This document shows, one piece after another, positions 8,027-17,444 of a DNA stretch of 20,039 nucleotides (its first letter is position 1; every line of letters starts with the position of its first letter). Source of the stretch: JBGOUV01 sp041477815 (lineage in GTDB: Bacteria; Acidobacteriota; Terriglobia; Bryobacterales; JACQDG01); contig JBGOUV010000076.1 of NCBI GenBank assembly GCA_041477815.1, positions 1-20,039 of the forward strand, written 5' to 3'. Both the position numbers and the translations under genes were made by a program. The notes under the pieces are model-generated. The model was not told the origin of the DNA. It ran no database searches and saw nothing but the letters and a program-made list of their open reading frames with translations.

Positions 8027-8078
8027 CTCCTCGGGGAAACCCCGCGAGAGGCTGAGGGTTTGGCCTTAGGATACAACC
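8027..8078. promoter_or_regulatory. Paired regulatory block B with GGGGAAACCCC hairpin
   Basis: Second copy of the shared motif, 110 bases from block A and about 110-160 bases upstream of the pilin start. It includes a short hairpin, CGGGG-AAA-CCCCG (8032-8044), flanked by CTC/GAG, and an outer CCCTC/GAGGG pairing with GGCC on both sides. It matches no riboswitch class I know well. It could be the operator of the neighbouring response regulator or a leader RNA for the pilin gene. Confidence 0.4.
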
Positions 8079-8083
8079 GTCTT

Positions 8084-8112
8084 TTGATAGGTCGCTGTCG
8101 GCTGCAAGATAG
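8084..8112 (+). promoter_or_regulatory. Possible promoter for the pilin gene
   Basis: TTGATA (8084-8089) is followed 17 nt later by AGATAG (8107-8112), a weak -10. Transcription from here would begin near 8118 and leave a leader of about 70 nt before the pilin ATG. The -10 match is poor, so this is only a candidate. Confidence 0.2.
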
Positions 8113-8187
8113 CTTGTAGTCACCGGCCCGGTGAGTTTATTCTGACCACGTCTTCGCGACAAACACTTTTCCAAGGAGAGAGACACA

Positions 8188-8373
8188 ATGACCAGGATTT
8201 ACAACATGCTCCAGACGCTGCGCTCCGACAAACGAGGCCAGGATCTGGTGGAATACGCGCTGTTGGCCGGCTTCATCGCGGTGGCGGCGGGTGCGATTCT
8301 GCCCAACATCTCGGGCAGCATCAGCACGATCTTCAGCAAGATGGCCTCGGTGCTCGTCAACGCCGGCGGGTAA
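8188..8373 (+). CDS. flp: Flp-family type IVb pilin prepilin
   Basis: A 61-residue prepilin with a basic leader of 17 residues ending R-G, then QDLVEYALLAGFIAVAAGAI. The prepilin peptidase site is G17/Q18 with the Glu22-Tyr23 pair characteristic of Flp pilins, giving a mature pilin of about 44 residues that is mostly one hydrophobic helix. Flp pilins polymerise into fibres through a Tad-type secretion machine that serves adherence and biofilm formation. A strong AAGGAGAGAG (8173-8182) precedes the ATG at 8188. None of the tad/rcp assembly genes lie in this window; instead the gene is divergent from a histidine kinase/response regulator pair, which suggests two-component control. The stop lies 3 nt from the end of the convergent lpdA gene, leaving no room for a separate terminator. 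Confidence 0.93.
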   Translation: MTRIYNMLQTLRSDKRGQDLVEYALLAGFIAVAAGAILPNISGSISTIFSKMASVLVNAGG

Positions 8374-8376
8374 CCG

Positions 8377-9756
8377 TCAGATGTGGATGGCGCGCTGGTC
8401 TACGGCCAGCGCGGCTTCCTTGAGGGCCTCGGCCAGGGTCGGGTGGGCGTGAGAGAAGCGGGCGATATCCTCGCTCGACGCCTCGACCGCGATCGCGACG
8501 GCGGCTTCCGCAATGAGGTCGCCGGCGCGAGGGCCGAGAATGTGGACCCCCAGGAGACGGTCGGTCCGGGCCTCGGCCAGCATCTTGACCGTGCCTTCCA
8601 GTTGACCGAGCGCGCGGGCGCGGCCGTTGGCGCGGAAGGGGAATACGCCTTTACGGTACTCGATGCCGGCGGCGGTCAGCTCCTCTTCGGTCTTACCTAC
8701 TGACGCTATCTCGGGGTTCGTGTACACCACGCCAGGGATGGCGTCGTAGTTGACGTGGCCGTATCCGGTGACGATGCGCTCCACGCAGGCGATCCCTTCC
8801 TCCTCCGCCTTGTGCGCGAGCATGGGACCGCGGATCAGGTCACCGATGGCGTAGACGCCGGGAGCGGCGGTGGCGAAGTGGTCATCGACCGGGACGCGGC
8901 CTGTGGCGTCAAGCTGAAGGCCGGCCGAGTCCAGACCCAGGTTCTCGGTGTTGGGGACGCGTCCGACGGCCAGGAGAACGCGGTCGGCGCGCAGAGGCTG
9001 GGCGCCCTCGCGCTCGACCACGCACTCCGGGCCGTCCACACGCGCGGCGGTGACGCGGCTCCCGAGTTGGAACTGCAATCCCTGCTTCTCGAAGATCGCC
9101 TGGGCTTCCCGGGCCATTCCGGCGTCCATGCCGGGCAGGATGCGGTCCAGGTATTCGACTACGGTGACTTCGGCGCCCAGCCGTCGCCACACCGATCCCA
9201 TCTCCAGGCCGATGTAGCCGGCTCCGATCACGATCAGGCGCCGGGGAACCTCCGGATACGACAGCGCCTCGGTGCTGGTTCCGATGCGGTCGCCGTCGAG
9301 TTCGACGCCTCGAAGTCCCGCCGTCTTGCTGCCCGTGGCCAGAATCACGTGCCGGGCCTCGATCGCGGTGTCGCCGGCGATGACGCGTCCGGGCCCCTCC
9401 AGGCGGGCCTGGCCCTGGTAGCGGGTGACTCTGTTCTTCTGGAACAGCGCCGCGACGCCCTGGGTCAGGGTGCGGACGACGCGATCCTTGCGGGCGAGCA
9501 TGGCGGCCAGGTCCAGCTCGAGCGAGCCGATGCGAACGCCGTGCTCGCCGTATTTCTCCTGGGCTTCGGCGTACAGTTCGCTCGATTCGAGCAGAGCCTT
9601 GCTGGGGATGCACCCGATGCGCAGGCAGGTGCCGCCCAACGCCGGTTCTTTCTCGACGCAGGCGACGTTCAGTCCAAGCTGGGCGGCGCGGATGGCGGCT
9701 ACGTAGCCCCCGGGTCCGGCGCCGATGACGACCAGGTCGTGTGCGGGACTCCTCAC
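8377..9756 (-). CDS. lpdA: Dihydrolipoyl dehydrogenase (E3)
   Basis: Flavoprotein that reoxidises dihydrolipoamide on the E2 component and passes electrons to NAD+; serves 2-oxoglutarate and other 2-oxoacid dehydrogenases. From the GTG at 9756 the product is 459 residues, the normal length. FAD-binding GAGPGG is at 12-17, the redox disulphide Cys44-Cys49 in GGTCLRIGCIPSK, the NAD fold near IGAGYIGLEMGSVW, and the C-terminal catalytic His438-Glu443 pair in HPTLAE. The frame is open upstream to 9879, but that extension lies within the PIN gene and does not resemble the family. The GTG overlaps the TGA of the PIN gene (GTGA, 9753-9756), so lpdA is probably translated by re-initiation after the nuclease gene. 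All active residues are present. Confidence 0.95.
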   Translation of the reverse strand: MRSPAHDLVVIGAGPGGYVAAIRAAQLGLNVACVEKEPALGGTCLRIGCIPSKALLESSELYAEAQEKYGEHGVRIGSLELDLAAMLARKDRVVRTLTQGVAALFQKNRVTRYQGQARLEGPGRVIAGDTAIEARHVILATGSKTAGLRGVELDGDRIGTSTEALSYPEVPRRLIVIGAGYIGLEMGSVWRRLGAEVTVVEYLDRILPGMDAGMAREAQAIFEKQGLQFQLGSRVTAARVDGPECVVEREGAQPLRADRVLLAVGRVPNTENLGLDSAGLQLDATGRVPVDDHFATAAPGVYAIGDLIRGPMLAHKAEEEGIACVERIVTGYGHVNYDAIPGVVYTNPEIASVGKTEEELTAAGIEYRKGVFPFRANGRARALGQLEGTVKMLAEARTDRLLGVHILGPRAGDLIAEAAVAIAVEASSEDIARFSHAHPTLAEALKEAALAVDQRAIHI

Positions 9757-10211
9757 GGTGAATCGGCGATGGCCACGTCCAAGACCGCAAGTCCCTCCTG
9801 AACCGCGGCCTCGAGAAGTTGCCGGTCCGCGCAAACAAAGGAGGGGCGTTCGGTAACCTTGGACCGCAGGGTTAGACAACCGGCCAGTTGCAGGGCATCG
9901 TAGGCCCGCAGGGCATGTCGATCCAGCAGCCCGGAGGCCTCTTCCATCACGGCCTCCGTGACGGGCTGCGTCGTGTAGCGGTCTTGCAGATGCCGGTCCA
10001 TCCTAGTGATCAGTTCTTCCGCCGCGGCCGGGGGAACGTCTCCCGCCCGCTGACGTCTGCGCACAGCGGAACGGAATTCCACGCGGGTGAGGCTTAGAAT
10101 CACCAGCGTATGGCCGGCGGCGCGTCCGGCCAGAAGGAGCATGGCCTCCGTCCCCGGTTCGCGCACATAGAGCTTGACGAGGGCGCTCGTGTCCAGGTAG
10201 TACAGGCTCAA
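9753..10211 (-). CDS. PIN-domain ribonuclease, VapC-like toxin candidate
   Basis: 152 residues from a TTG start 2 nt after the stop of the upstream gene. It shows the PIN acidic set that binds Mg2+: Asp7 (YYLDTSALVKLY), Glu45 (LTRVEFRSAV), Asp105 (LRAYDALQLA) and Asp129 (VCADRQLL). PIN proteins of this shape are usually VapC toxins that cut tRNA or rRNA and are held inactive by an antitoxin made from the gene just before. Here the preceding gene is a 232-residue protein that does not look like a usual small VapB. The stop codon overlaps the lpdA start. The protein appears intact. Toxin activity is inferred from family and context only. Confidence 0.85.
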   Translation of the reverse strand: MSLYYLDTSALVKLYVREPGTEAMLLLAGRAAGHTLVILSLTRVEFRSAVRRRQRAGDVPPAAAEELITRMDRHLQDRYTTQPVTEAVMEEASGLLDRHALRAYDALQLAGCLTLRSKVTERPSFVCADRQLLEAAVQEGLAVLDVAIADSP

Positions 10212-10213
10212 GA

Positions 10214-10912
10214 CTACCTGCGCTCCTGGAGTACGGTCTCAGAAAGGAGCTCGCCGGCGATGGCAAGGGGCGCGAAATCCAAATCCCCGCGGGCGTCGCG
10301 TTTCAGGATCTGACGCACCTCGCCCAGAGGACGATTGAGTCGGATGGTGGTGACCGGGTACGCCGGATTCTTTGGATTTGGCACCTTGCTGGTCAAGATC
10401 CAGTTTTTCTGGATCGCTTCCGCCAATACTTGCTGACGATCGCGCTGCTCCACCGCCCAGGCATAACCCTGCTGCAGCAGATACGCATCGCGGAACCATT
10501 TCAGCGCGACAAACCCGAGCTGCGGGTCTTCCTCGGCCCGCGCCAGGGCCAGAATCAGGTCGTGGACGCGATTGCTTGACGGTGCGGGTGCCGGAGCCAC
10601 CACCTCGGGCGATTGTCCAATATCTGTCGGTTCGTCTTTTTGCGAATTGGACTGCGGCGACGGATCGTTATCATAAGAAACCGACACGAACCCGGACTCC
10701 GGGGACCAACTGTCGCCAGGAGCAGTCCTCTTGACCTGCCGGTCGGTCTTAGCGTGGCGGAGCGAAACCTCCACGTGTTTCCCCTTTGGGGGGGCAATCC
10801 TCAGGAGGGGCTTTACCTCTTCGGGAAGTTGCTGGGCGTACTTTGGAAGAGACTGCAAAGCGCGAGCAATCTCAGACTGATCCTCGGCGATTGTTCTTTT
10901 GGTGTTAGTCAT
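10214..10912 (-). CDS. Unknown protein upstream of the PIN gene, possible atypical antitoxin or partner
   Basis: 232 residues; I do not recognise the family. The ATG at 10912 has a strong AAAGGAG six or seven bases upstream. The N-terminal third is charged and soluble (MTNTKRTIAEDQSEIARALQ). A Pro/Ser/Gln-rich, probably disordered linker lies at about 65-115 (DPSPQSNSQKDEPTD, APAPAPSS). The C-terminal half looks folded (WFRDAYLLQQGYAWAVEQRD, then NWILTSKVPNPKNPAYPVTT and IRLNRP). It is 2 nt from the PIN gene and lies downstream of an AT-rich region with two palindromes, the arrangement of a self-regulated toxin-antitoxin operon. Its size and linker are unlike VapB, so a DNA-binding antitoxin role is only a guess. 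No membrane segment or signal peptide is visible. Confidence 0.75.
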   Translation of the reverse strand: MTNTKRTIAEDQSEIARALQSLPKYAQQLPEEVKPLLRIAPPKGKHVEVSLRHAKTDRQVKRTAPGDSWSPESGFVSVSYDNDPSPQSNSQKDEPTDIGQSPEVVAPAPAPSSNRVHDLILALARAEEDPQLGFVALKWFRDAYLLQQGYAWAVEQRDRQQVLAEAIQKNWILTSKVPNPKNPAYPVTTIRLNRPLGEVRQILKRDARGDLDFAPLAIAGELLSETVLQERR

Positions 10913-10936
10913 GCTATCTCCTTTGAGCTCTATCTA

Positions 10937-10950
10937 AATTAATGTTAATT
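10937..10950. promoter_or_regulatory. AATTAA-TG-TTAATT palindrome before the unknown/PIN genes
   Basis: A 14-base inverted repeat (6-base arms, 2-base centre) lies 25-38 bases upstream of the ATG at 10912, in a locally AT-rich patch inside GC-rich DNA. Position and symmetry suit a protein-binding site. Confidence 0.4.
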
Positions 10951-11005
10951 ATAAGATTCTAAAAGACTTTAGTCGGCGCATCGTTCCCTAAGATTGTCCG
11001 ACGCA

Positions 11006-11021
11006 TTATAGTATACTATAA
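11006..11021. promoter_or_regulatory. Perfect 16-base palindrome overlapping a TATAAT box
   Basis: TTATAGTA/TACTATAA is perfectly symmetrical. On the minus strand its right half runs into TATAAT (11010-11005 region), a consensus -10 for the unknown/PIN operon. No good -35 lies at normal spacing. A repressor bound here would cover the -10. Between it and the gene, GTCGG/CCGAC (10972-10976 and 10998-11002) could form a weak leader hairpin. The rest of 10913-11069 holds no gene. Confidence 0.5.
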
Positions 11022-11069
11022 GGCAAATAGTGCATGCAAGCCTTTTTTTCTGGCGCTCCTGCCGGCGCG

Positions 11070-12168
11070 TCAGACCTCGATCAGCATCCGCGCCGGCGTT
11101 TCGATGACTTCCTTGATGTGCTTCAGAAACGTCACCGCTTCGCGGCCGTCGATGAGGCGGTGGTCGTAGGTGAGGGCCACGTACATCATGGGCCGCACCA
11201 CTACCTGACCTTCGCGGGCCACCGGGCGATCCTCGATGGCATGCAGCCCGAGGACGCCGCTCTGGGGCGGGTTCACGATGGGGGTCGAGAGCAGAGAGCC
11301 GTAAATGCCGCCGTTGGAGATGGTGAAGGTCCCGCCTTGCAGCTCCTCGACCTTGAGTTTGCTGTCGCGGGCGCGCTGGGCAAAATCGGCGATGGCCCGC
11401 TCGATCTCGGCGAAGCTCCAGCGCTCGGCGCGGCGCAGTACCGGGACCACCAATCCCTTGCCGCCACCTACGGCCACGCCAATGTCGTAGTAATTTCGAT
11501 AGACGATGTCCGTACCGCGGATTTCGGCGTTGACGGCGGGGACGAGCTTCAGGGCGTCCACGGCGGCTTTGACAAAGAACGACATCAGGCCCAGCTTGAC
11601 GCCGTACTTCTCTTGGAAAGCGGCGCCAAAGTCGCGCCGGAGGGCGATCACGGCCGACATGTCGATCTCGTTGAAGGTGGTCAGCAGCGCGGCGGTCTGT
11701 TGAGCTTCGACCAGGCGGGCGGCGATGCGCCGGCGCAGAAGGCTCATGGGGACCACTTCCTCCTCGCGGCCGCCGGCAGGCGGTGAAGCCGGCGTTTCGA
11801 CGTGCCGGAGGACGTCCTCTTTGAGCAGCCGGCCGCCGGGGCCGGTGGGGGTAACCTCGCCGGGCTGGAGGTTATGCTCGGCCAGAGCTCGGCGGGCGGC
11901 CGGCATTACTGCGGCGTTCGGCTTGGCCCCGGCGCCCGCGGCGCCCGCTTCGATATAGCCGATCACGTCGCCGACACGGCAAGCCTCCCCATCCTTCTTA
12001 AGCACCTGTGCCAAACGCCCCTCTACCGGTGCGGGCAACTCCACCGCCGCCTTGTCGGTTTCGATCTCCACCACCACCTCGTCGCGCTCGACATGGTCCC
12101 CTTCCTGCTTCAGCCACCGGCCGATCTGGACTTCGGTGATCGACTCCCCCGACGCAGGCACCTTCAAC

Positions 12169-12179
<11 letters not shown>
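11070..12179 (-). CDS. odhB: Dihydrolipoyl succinyltransferase, E2 of 2-oxoglutarate dehydrogenase
   Basis: Transfers the succinyl group from lipoamide to CoA at the core of the TCA-cycle complex. 369 residues. An N-terminal lipoyl domain (about 1-77) carries the lipoylated Lys43 in EIETDKAAVE. A short linker precedes the E1/E3-binding domain (about 90-130, MPAARRALAEHNL...TGPGGRLLKEDV). The catalytic acyltransferase domain fills the rest, with the DHRLIDGREAV active-site motif near the C-terminus. It is somewhat short for the family, because of a short linker between domains. The ATG at 12179 overlaps the end of sucA by 11 nt. Succinyl rather than acetyl specificity is taken from the adjacent sucA gene. 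Confidence 0.94.
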
Positions 12180-14919
<2,740 letters not shown>

Positions 14920-14920
14920 G

Positions 14921-15352
14921 TTACATTTTGGCGCCGAGCAGCTCTACTTCGAGGCCTTGGCCGTCGCGGGCCGAATACTCTTTGAAGCGCTGGATCCGCC
15001 ACAGGGGCAGGGCTACTATGGTCGAGGCCTGGTCGGTGGGATCGGGCAGCAGCCGCAGCTTCACGGGCTCCGAGGCGGCGATCCTGGCCGCATTCTCCGG
15101 CGTCACGAAGCCGATCAGGACGACCGTCCCGTCCCCCAGCTTGTGGACCTCGAACGATTGATATTTGTACTGATGAAACAGAGGCGCCTCGCCGACGGCC
15201 GGCGCATACGTGTAGCCGTAGACGCCGTTGGGGAGCCGGAGCAGTCCCGTGCCGTCCTCAGGATCGTGGAGCAGCCTTACCTGGTGCTTTTCCCGGAGAG
15301 GTTGCCGCTGCTCCTCCCCGGGGGTGGTTCCGGTCTGAGCGTCCGTGGGCAT
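14921..15352 (-). CDS. Uncharacterised protein encoded directly upstream of sucA
   Basis: 143 residues, ATG at 15352; no recognised family. A charged N-terminal tail (MPTDAQTGTTPGEEQRQPLR) is followed by what looks like a compact beta-rich domain: LLRLPNGVYGYTYAP, FHQYKYQSFEVHKLGDGTVV, LIGFVTPENAARI, KLRLLPDPTDQAST, VALPLWRIQRFKEY. There is no signal peptide, membrane segment or cysteine. Its stop is one base from the sucA start, so it leads the 2-oxoglutarate dehydrogenase operon as written here and is probably co-translated. It may be a small regulatory or accessory protein, but nothing in the sequence proves a link beyond position. Confidence 0.75.
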   Translation of the reverse strand: MPTDAQTGTTPGEEQRQPLREKHQVRLLHDPEDGTGLLRLPNGVYGYTYAPAVGEAPLFHQYKYQSFEVHKLGDGTVVLIGFVTPENAARIAASEPVKLRLLPDPTDQASTIVALPLWRIQRFKEYSARDGQGLEVELLGAKM

Positions 15353-15385
15353 TCACTACTGGATACCACGAAACGGGACAGTGGG

Positions 15386-15422
15386 GCGGCCCCCCCGGGC
15401 CGCAGCCGGCCCCCTGGCCGGC
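15386..15422. terminator. Twin GC-rich hairpins after the blaR1-like gene
   Basis: Two adjacent perfect stems: GCGGCCC/GGGCCGC (15386-15392 and 15397-15403, loop CCCC) and GCCGGCC/GGCCGGC (15405-15411 and 15416-15422, loop CCCT). They lie between the blaR1-like stop (15453) and the next minus-strand start (15352), so they would fold at the end of the blaI-blaR1 transcript. There is no T-run, so intrinsic termination is uncertain; the rest of the 100-base gap shows nothing else. Confidence 0.4.
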
Positions 15423-15452
15423 TCATTGCGGAGTTCGAATATGCGGTCGGAG

Positions 15453-16970
15453 CTACGGTTCATCCAGCCGAAAACTCACCGTGATGGTGGTGACCACCTC
15501 CAGCGGCGCGCCGTTGAGCAAAGTCGGTTGGTACCGCCACTGGCGGACGGCGTCCAGGGCGGCCTTGGTCAGCTCCGCATCCGGGGAACTGAGGACCACC
15601 GGCTCGGCGGTGGACCCGTCGGTCAGGATGACCGTCCGAATCAGGACCACGCCCTCGACGCCATTGGCTCGGGCCCGCTCGGGATAGCCTGGCGGCTGCC
15701 CGAACACCAGCTTGGTAGGCTGCACATTGCCGCCCACTCGAACGCGGCGGGGTCGCGCCGCCGGCGCTGGCCGGCCGGCCGCCCGAACCTCAATCGACTC
15801 CCGGACCTCCCCCGGTTGCAGCACGATGTCCACACGCACCGGCTGCCCGGCAGCGGGAACCACCACCGTCTGCATGTGGAAGCGAAAGCCCTGGCCGCCG
15901 ACCGTTAACTGGTACCGGCCCGAGGCCACCTCGGGAAAGCTGAACTCGCCCACCTGCCCGGTCTTCACCGTGGCGTTTTGCCCGGTGGCGGCAGCGAGCA
16001 GGATCACCTCCGCGCCGGGAACCACGCCGCCGCTGACGTCATACACGGTCCCCACCACGCTTCCAGCGCCGGGAGCGGCCCGCAGCGCGGCCAGCGGAAC
16101 CAGCAGCGCCAGCACCGCCGCGGCGGCGAGAACGGCGGCGCGACGGGTGAGATCGCCCCGGCGGCGGTTCTGGTCGAGAAGGGCCAGCAGCCGGCCTTCA
16201 AATCCGGACCGCTGGGCCATGGCCACGGCTCCGGGCAAGGGCCGCAGCGAGCCCGCCATCTCCAGCAGGCGCCCGGCGTAGTCGGACGCCTTGACCCCGG
16301 CGGCCAGCACCCGGTCGTCACAGGCCTGCTCGCGCTCCTGCCGCATCCGCGCCGCCGCCAGCCACACCAGCGGATGGAACCAGTAGAGTACGCAGGCCAG
16401 TTGAGCCAGCGCCTGAGTCCAGCCGTCATGGCGGACGATGTGGCCCATCTCGTGGAGGAGAACCATGCGGCGGTGTTCCGCATCCCATTGTGTGGCCTCG
16501 GCCGGCAGCAGAATCACCGGGCGCCACAGACCCCACACCAGGGGCACTCGAATCCGGTCACTCTGACCGAGCCGCACCGGAACCTCCGCATCCGCCACCG
16601 CGCCGGCACACCGCTCAATCCGCACCAGCCGCCAGGCGCCGGCCAGGAACCAGGCGGCCACGGCTATCGCTCCGCTGGCCCACCCCACCAGCACCCAGTC
16701 GGACCCGGCCGGAGCGGTCGCCGGCGCCGCCAGCGGGGCGGCTGCGCGCACCACCAGCGCCGTCTGCGACACCAGCGGTCCGGGCGCCGGAACCGTCCAC
16801 CAGGGAACCACCGCCAGCAAAGCGGGCAGCAGCACTAACCCCGCGAGAGCCGCGCACCACACCAGGTGGCGCGTGGCCGCCGAGGCCCGGCGCAGGGCCA
16901 GGCTCGCCACCCAGGCCGCCGCTACCAGTACCGTTCCCTTCCAGGCAGCCGCGAGTATCATGGTCCTCAT
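15453..16970 (-). CDS. BlaR1/MecR1-like M56 membrane metalloprotease with carboxypeptidase-regulatory-like and TonB-C-terminal domains
   Basis: 505 residues. The N-terminal membrane region has hydrophobic segments at about 4-26, 35-58 and 92-115. The zinc protease signature is HEMGH at 173-177 (VLLHEMGHIVRHD), with a downstream EREQACDD supplying the likely third ligand at about 213-219, and a further hydrophobic segment at about 275-295. The outer part differs from classical BlaR1: instead of a penicillin-binding sensor it has a carboxypeptidase-regulatory-like fold (VVGTVYDVSGGVVPGAEVIL...GRYQLTV) and a TonB C-terminal-like domain at the end (VVLIRTVILTDGSTAEPVVL, ALDAVRQWRYQPTLLNG). By family analogy, signal binding outside activates the protease, which leads to BlaI removal. 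It overlaps blaI by ATGA. The signal is probably not a beta-lactam; that is inference. Confidence 0.88.
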   Translation of the reverse strand: MRTMILAAAWKGTVLVAAAWVASLALRRASAATRHLVWCAALAGLVLLPALLAVVPWWTVPAPGPLVSQTALVVRAAAPLAAPATAPAGSDWVLVGWASGAIAVAAWFLAGAWRLVRIERCAGAVADAEVPVRLGQSDRIRVPLVWGLWRPVILLPAEATQWDAEHRRMVLLHEMGHIVRHDGWTQALAQLACVLYWFHPLVWLAAARMRQEREQACDDRVLAAGVKASDYAGRLLEMAGSLRPLPGAVAMAQRSGFEGRLLALLDQNRRRGDLTRRAAVLAAAAVLALLVPLAALRAAPGAGSVVGTVYDVSGGVVPGAEVILLAAATGQNATVKTGQVGEFSFPEVASGRYQLTVGGQGFRFHMQTVVVPAAGQPVRVDIVLQPGEVRESIEVRAAGRPAPAARPRRVRVGGNVQPTKLVFGQPPGYPERARANGVEGVVLIRTVILTDGSTAEPVVLSSPDAELTKAALDAVRQWRYQPTLLNGAPLEVVTTITVSFRLDEP

Positions 16971-17356
16971 CGTCCTTCCCTCCTTGCTTTCTCAATCCGT
17001 TCCGCCAGCTTGTCCAACTCTTCCGGGCGGAGCCGTCCGGCCGAGGTATCCAGCAACGCCGCCACCGCTTGCTCCGCCGAGCCGTTAAAGAAGGTCTCGA
17101 CCAGATGCGCCAGAGCCGATCGCCGGGCCCGGTCCCGCGGTACGGCCGGCCGGTAGACGTAGCGCGGCCCCTCGGCCTCGTGCCGGACATGGCCCTTTTC
17201 CTCCAGGATCCGGAGCAGAGCCCGCACCGCCGAGTAACTCGGCGCTTCCGGGAGACCCTCATGCACGCCGGCGGCCGTGGCCCGGCCGCGCCGATAAAGA
17301 AGGTCGAGTATCTGCCGCTCCCGGCGGCTCAGGCTAAGATGCGGTTTCCTGCTCAT
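16967..17356 (-). CDS. BlaI/MecI/CopY-family transcriptional repressor
   Basis: 129 residues. The winged helix covers about residues 5-75: LSRRERQILDLLYRRGRATA, VHEGLPEAPSYSAVRALLRI and LEEKGHVRHEAEGPRYVYRP, the typical BlaI recognition helix and wing. The C-terminal part (about 80-125) resembles the dimerisation region (HLVETFFNGSAEQAVAALLD). In this family the repressor dimer is cleaved when the linked membrane protease is activated, releasing its operator. Its stop overlaps the protease start (ATGA, 16967-16970). The promoter just upstream carries inverted TAGCA/TGCTA half-sites, so self-regulation is very likely. No Shine-Dalgarno sequence is obvious before the ATG at 17356. Confidence 0.93.
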   Translation of the reverse strand: MSRKPHLSLSRRERQILDLLYRRGRATAAGVHEGLPEAPSYSAVRALLRILEEKGHVRHEAEGPRYVYRPAVPRDRARRSALAHLVETFFNGSAEQAVAALLDTSAGRLRPEELDKLAERIEKARREGR

Positions 17357-17372
17357 GGCGGTGCTGAAAAAC

Positions 17373-17397
17373 TAGCAGTATGCTAAAAATTTAGCAT
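17373..17397. promoter_or_regulatory. BlaI-type operator with three TAGCA half-sites
   Basis: Two overlapping inverted repeats share a half-site: TAGCA-GTA-TGCTA (17373-17385) and ATGCTAAA-AA-TTTAGCAT (17380-17397). The second is 18 bases and perfect apart from the two-base centre. The cluster covers the -10 and start region of the blaI promoter. Classical BlaI/MecI operators use TACA/TGTA half-sites, so this is a variant. Confidence 0.75.
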
Positions 17398-17416
17398 GGG
17401 ACGGAGGGTTTGTCAA
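17388..17416 (-). promoter_or_regulatory. Promoter of the blaI-blaR1 operon
   Basis: On the minus strand TTGACA (17416-17411) is a consensus -35; 17 bases later TAAATT (17393-17388) is a four-of-six -10 lying inside the operator. Transcription would begin near 17381, about 25 bases before the blaI ATG. Confidence 0.7.
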
Positions 17417-17444
17417 GGACGAATAGGCTATTACAAGATCTGTT

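Noticed and set aside
8020..8080. c-di-GMP, TPP or cobalamin riboswitch before the pilin
   Set aside because: Short resemblances (GGCTGAG, GGGGAAACCCC) occur, but the conserved cores of these classes are missing.
7953..8186. 77-residue minus frame in the kinase-pilin gap
   Set aside because: It runs across the paired blocks and the pilin ribosome binding site; no family resemblance.
9757..9879. Longer lpdA product starting at 9879
   Set aside because: The extra 41 residues lie within the PIN gene and do not resemble the family; GTG at 9756 gives the normal N-terminus.
11041..11068. Intrinsic terminator after odhB
   Set aside because: A TGGCGC/GCGTCA stem exists, but on the odhB strand it is followed by A residues, not T; the T-run lies on the wrong side.
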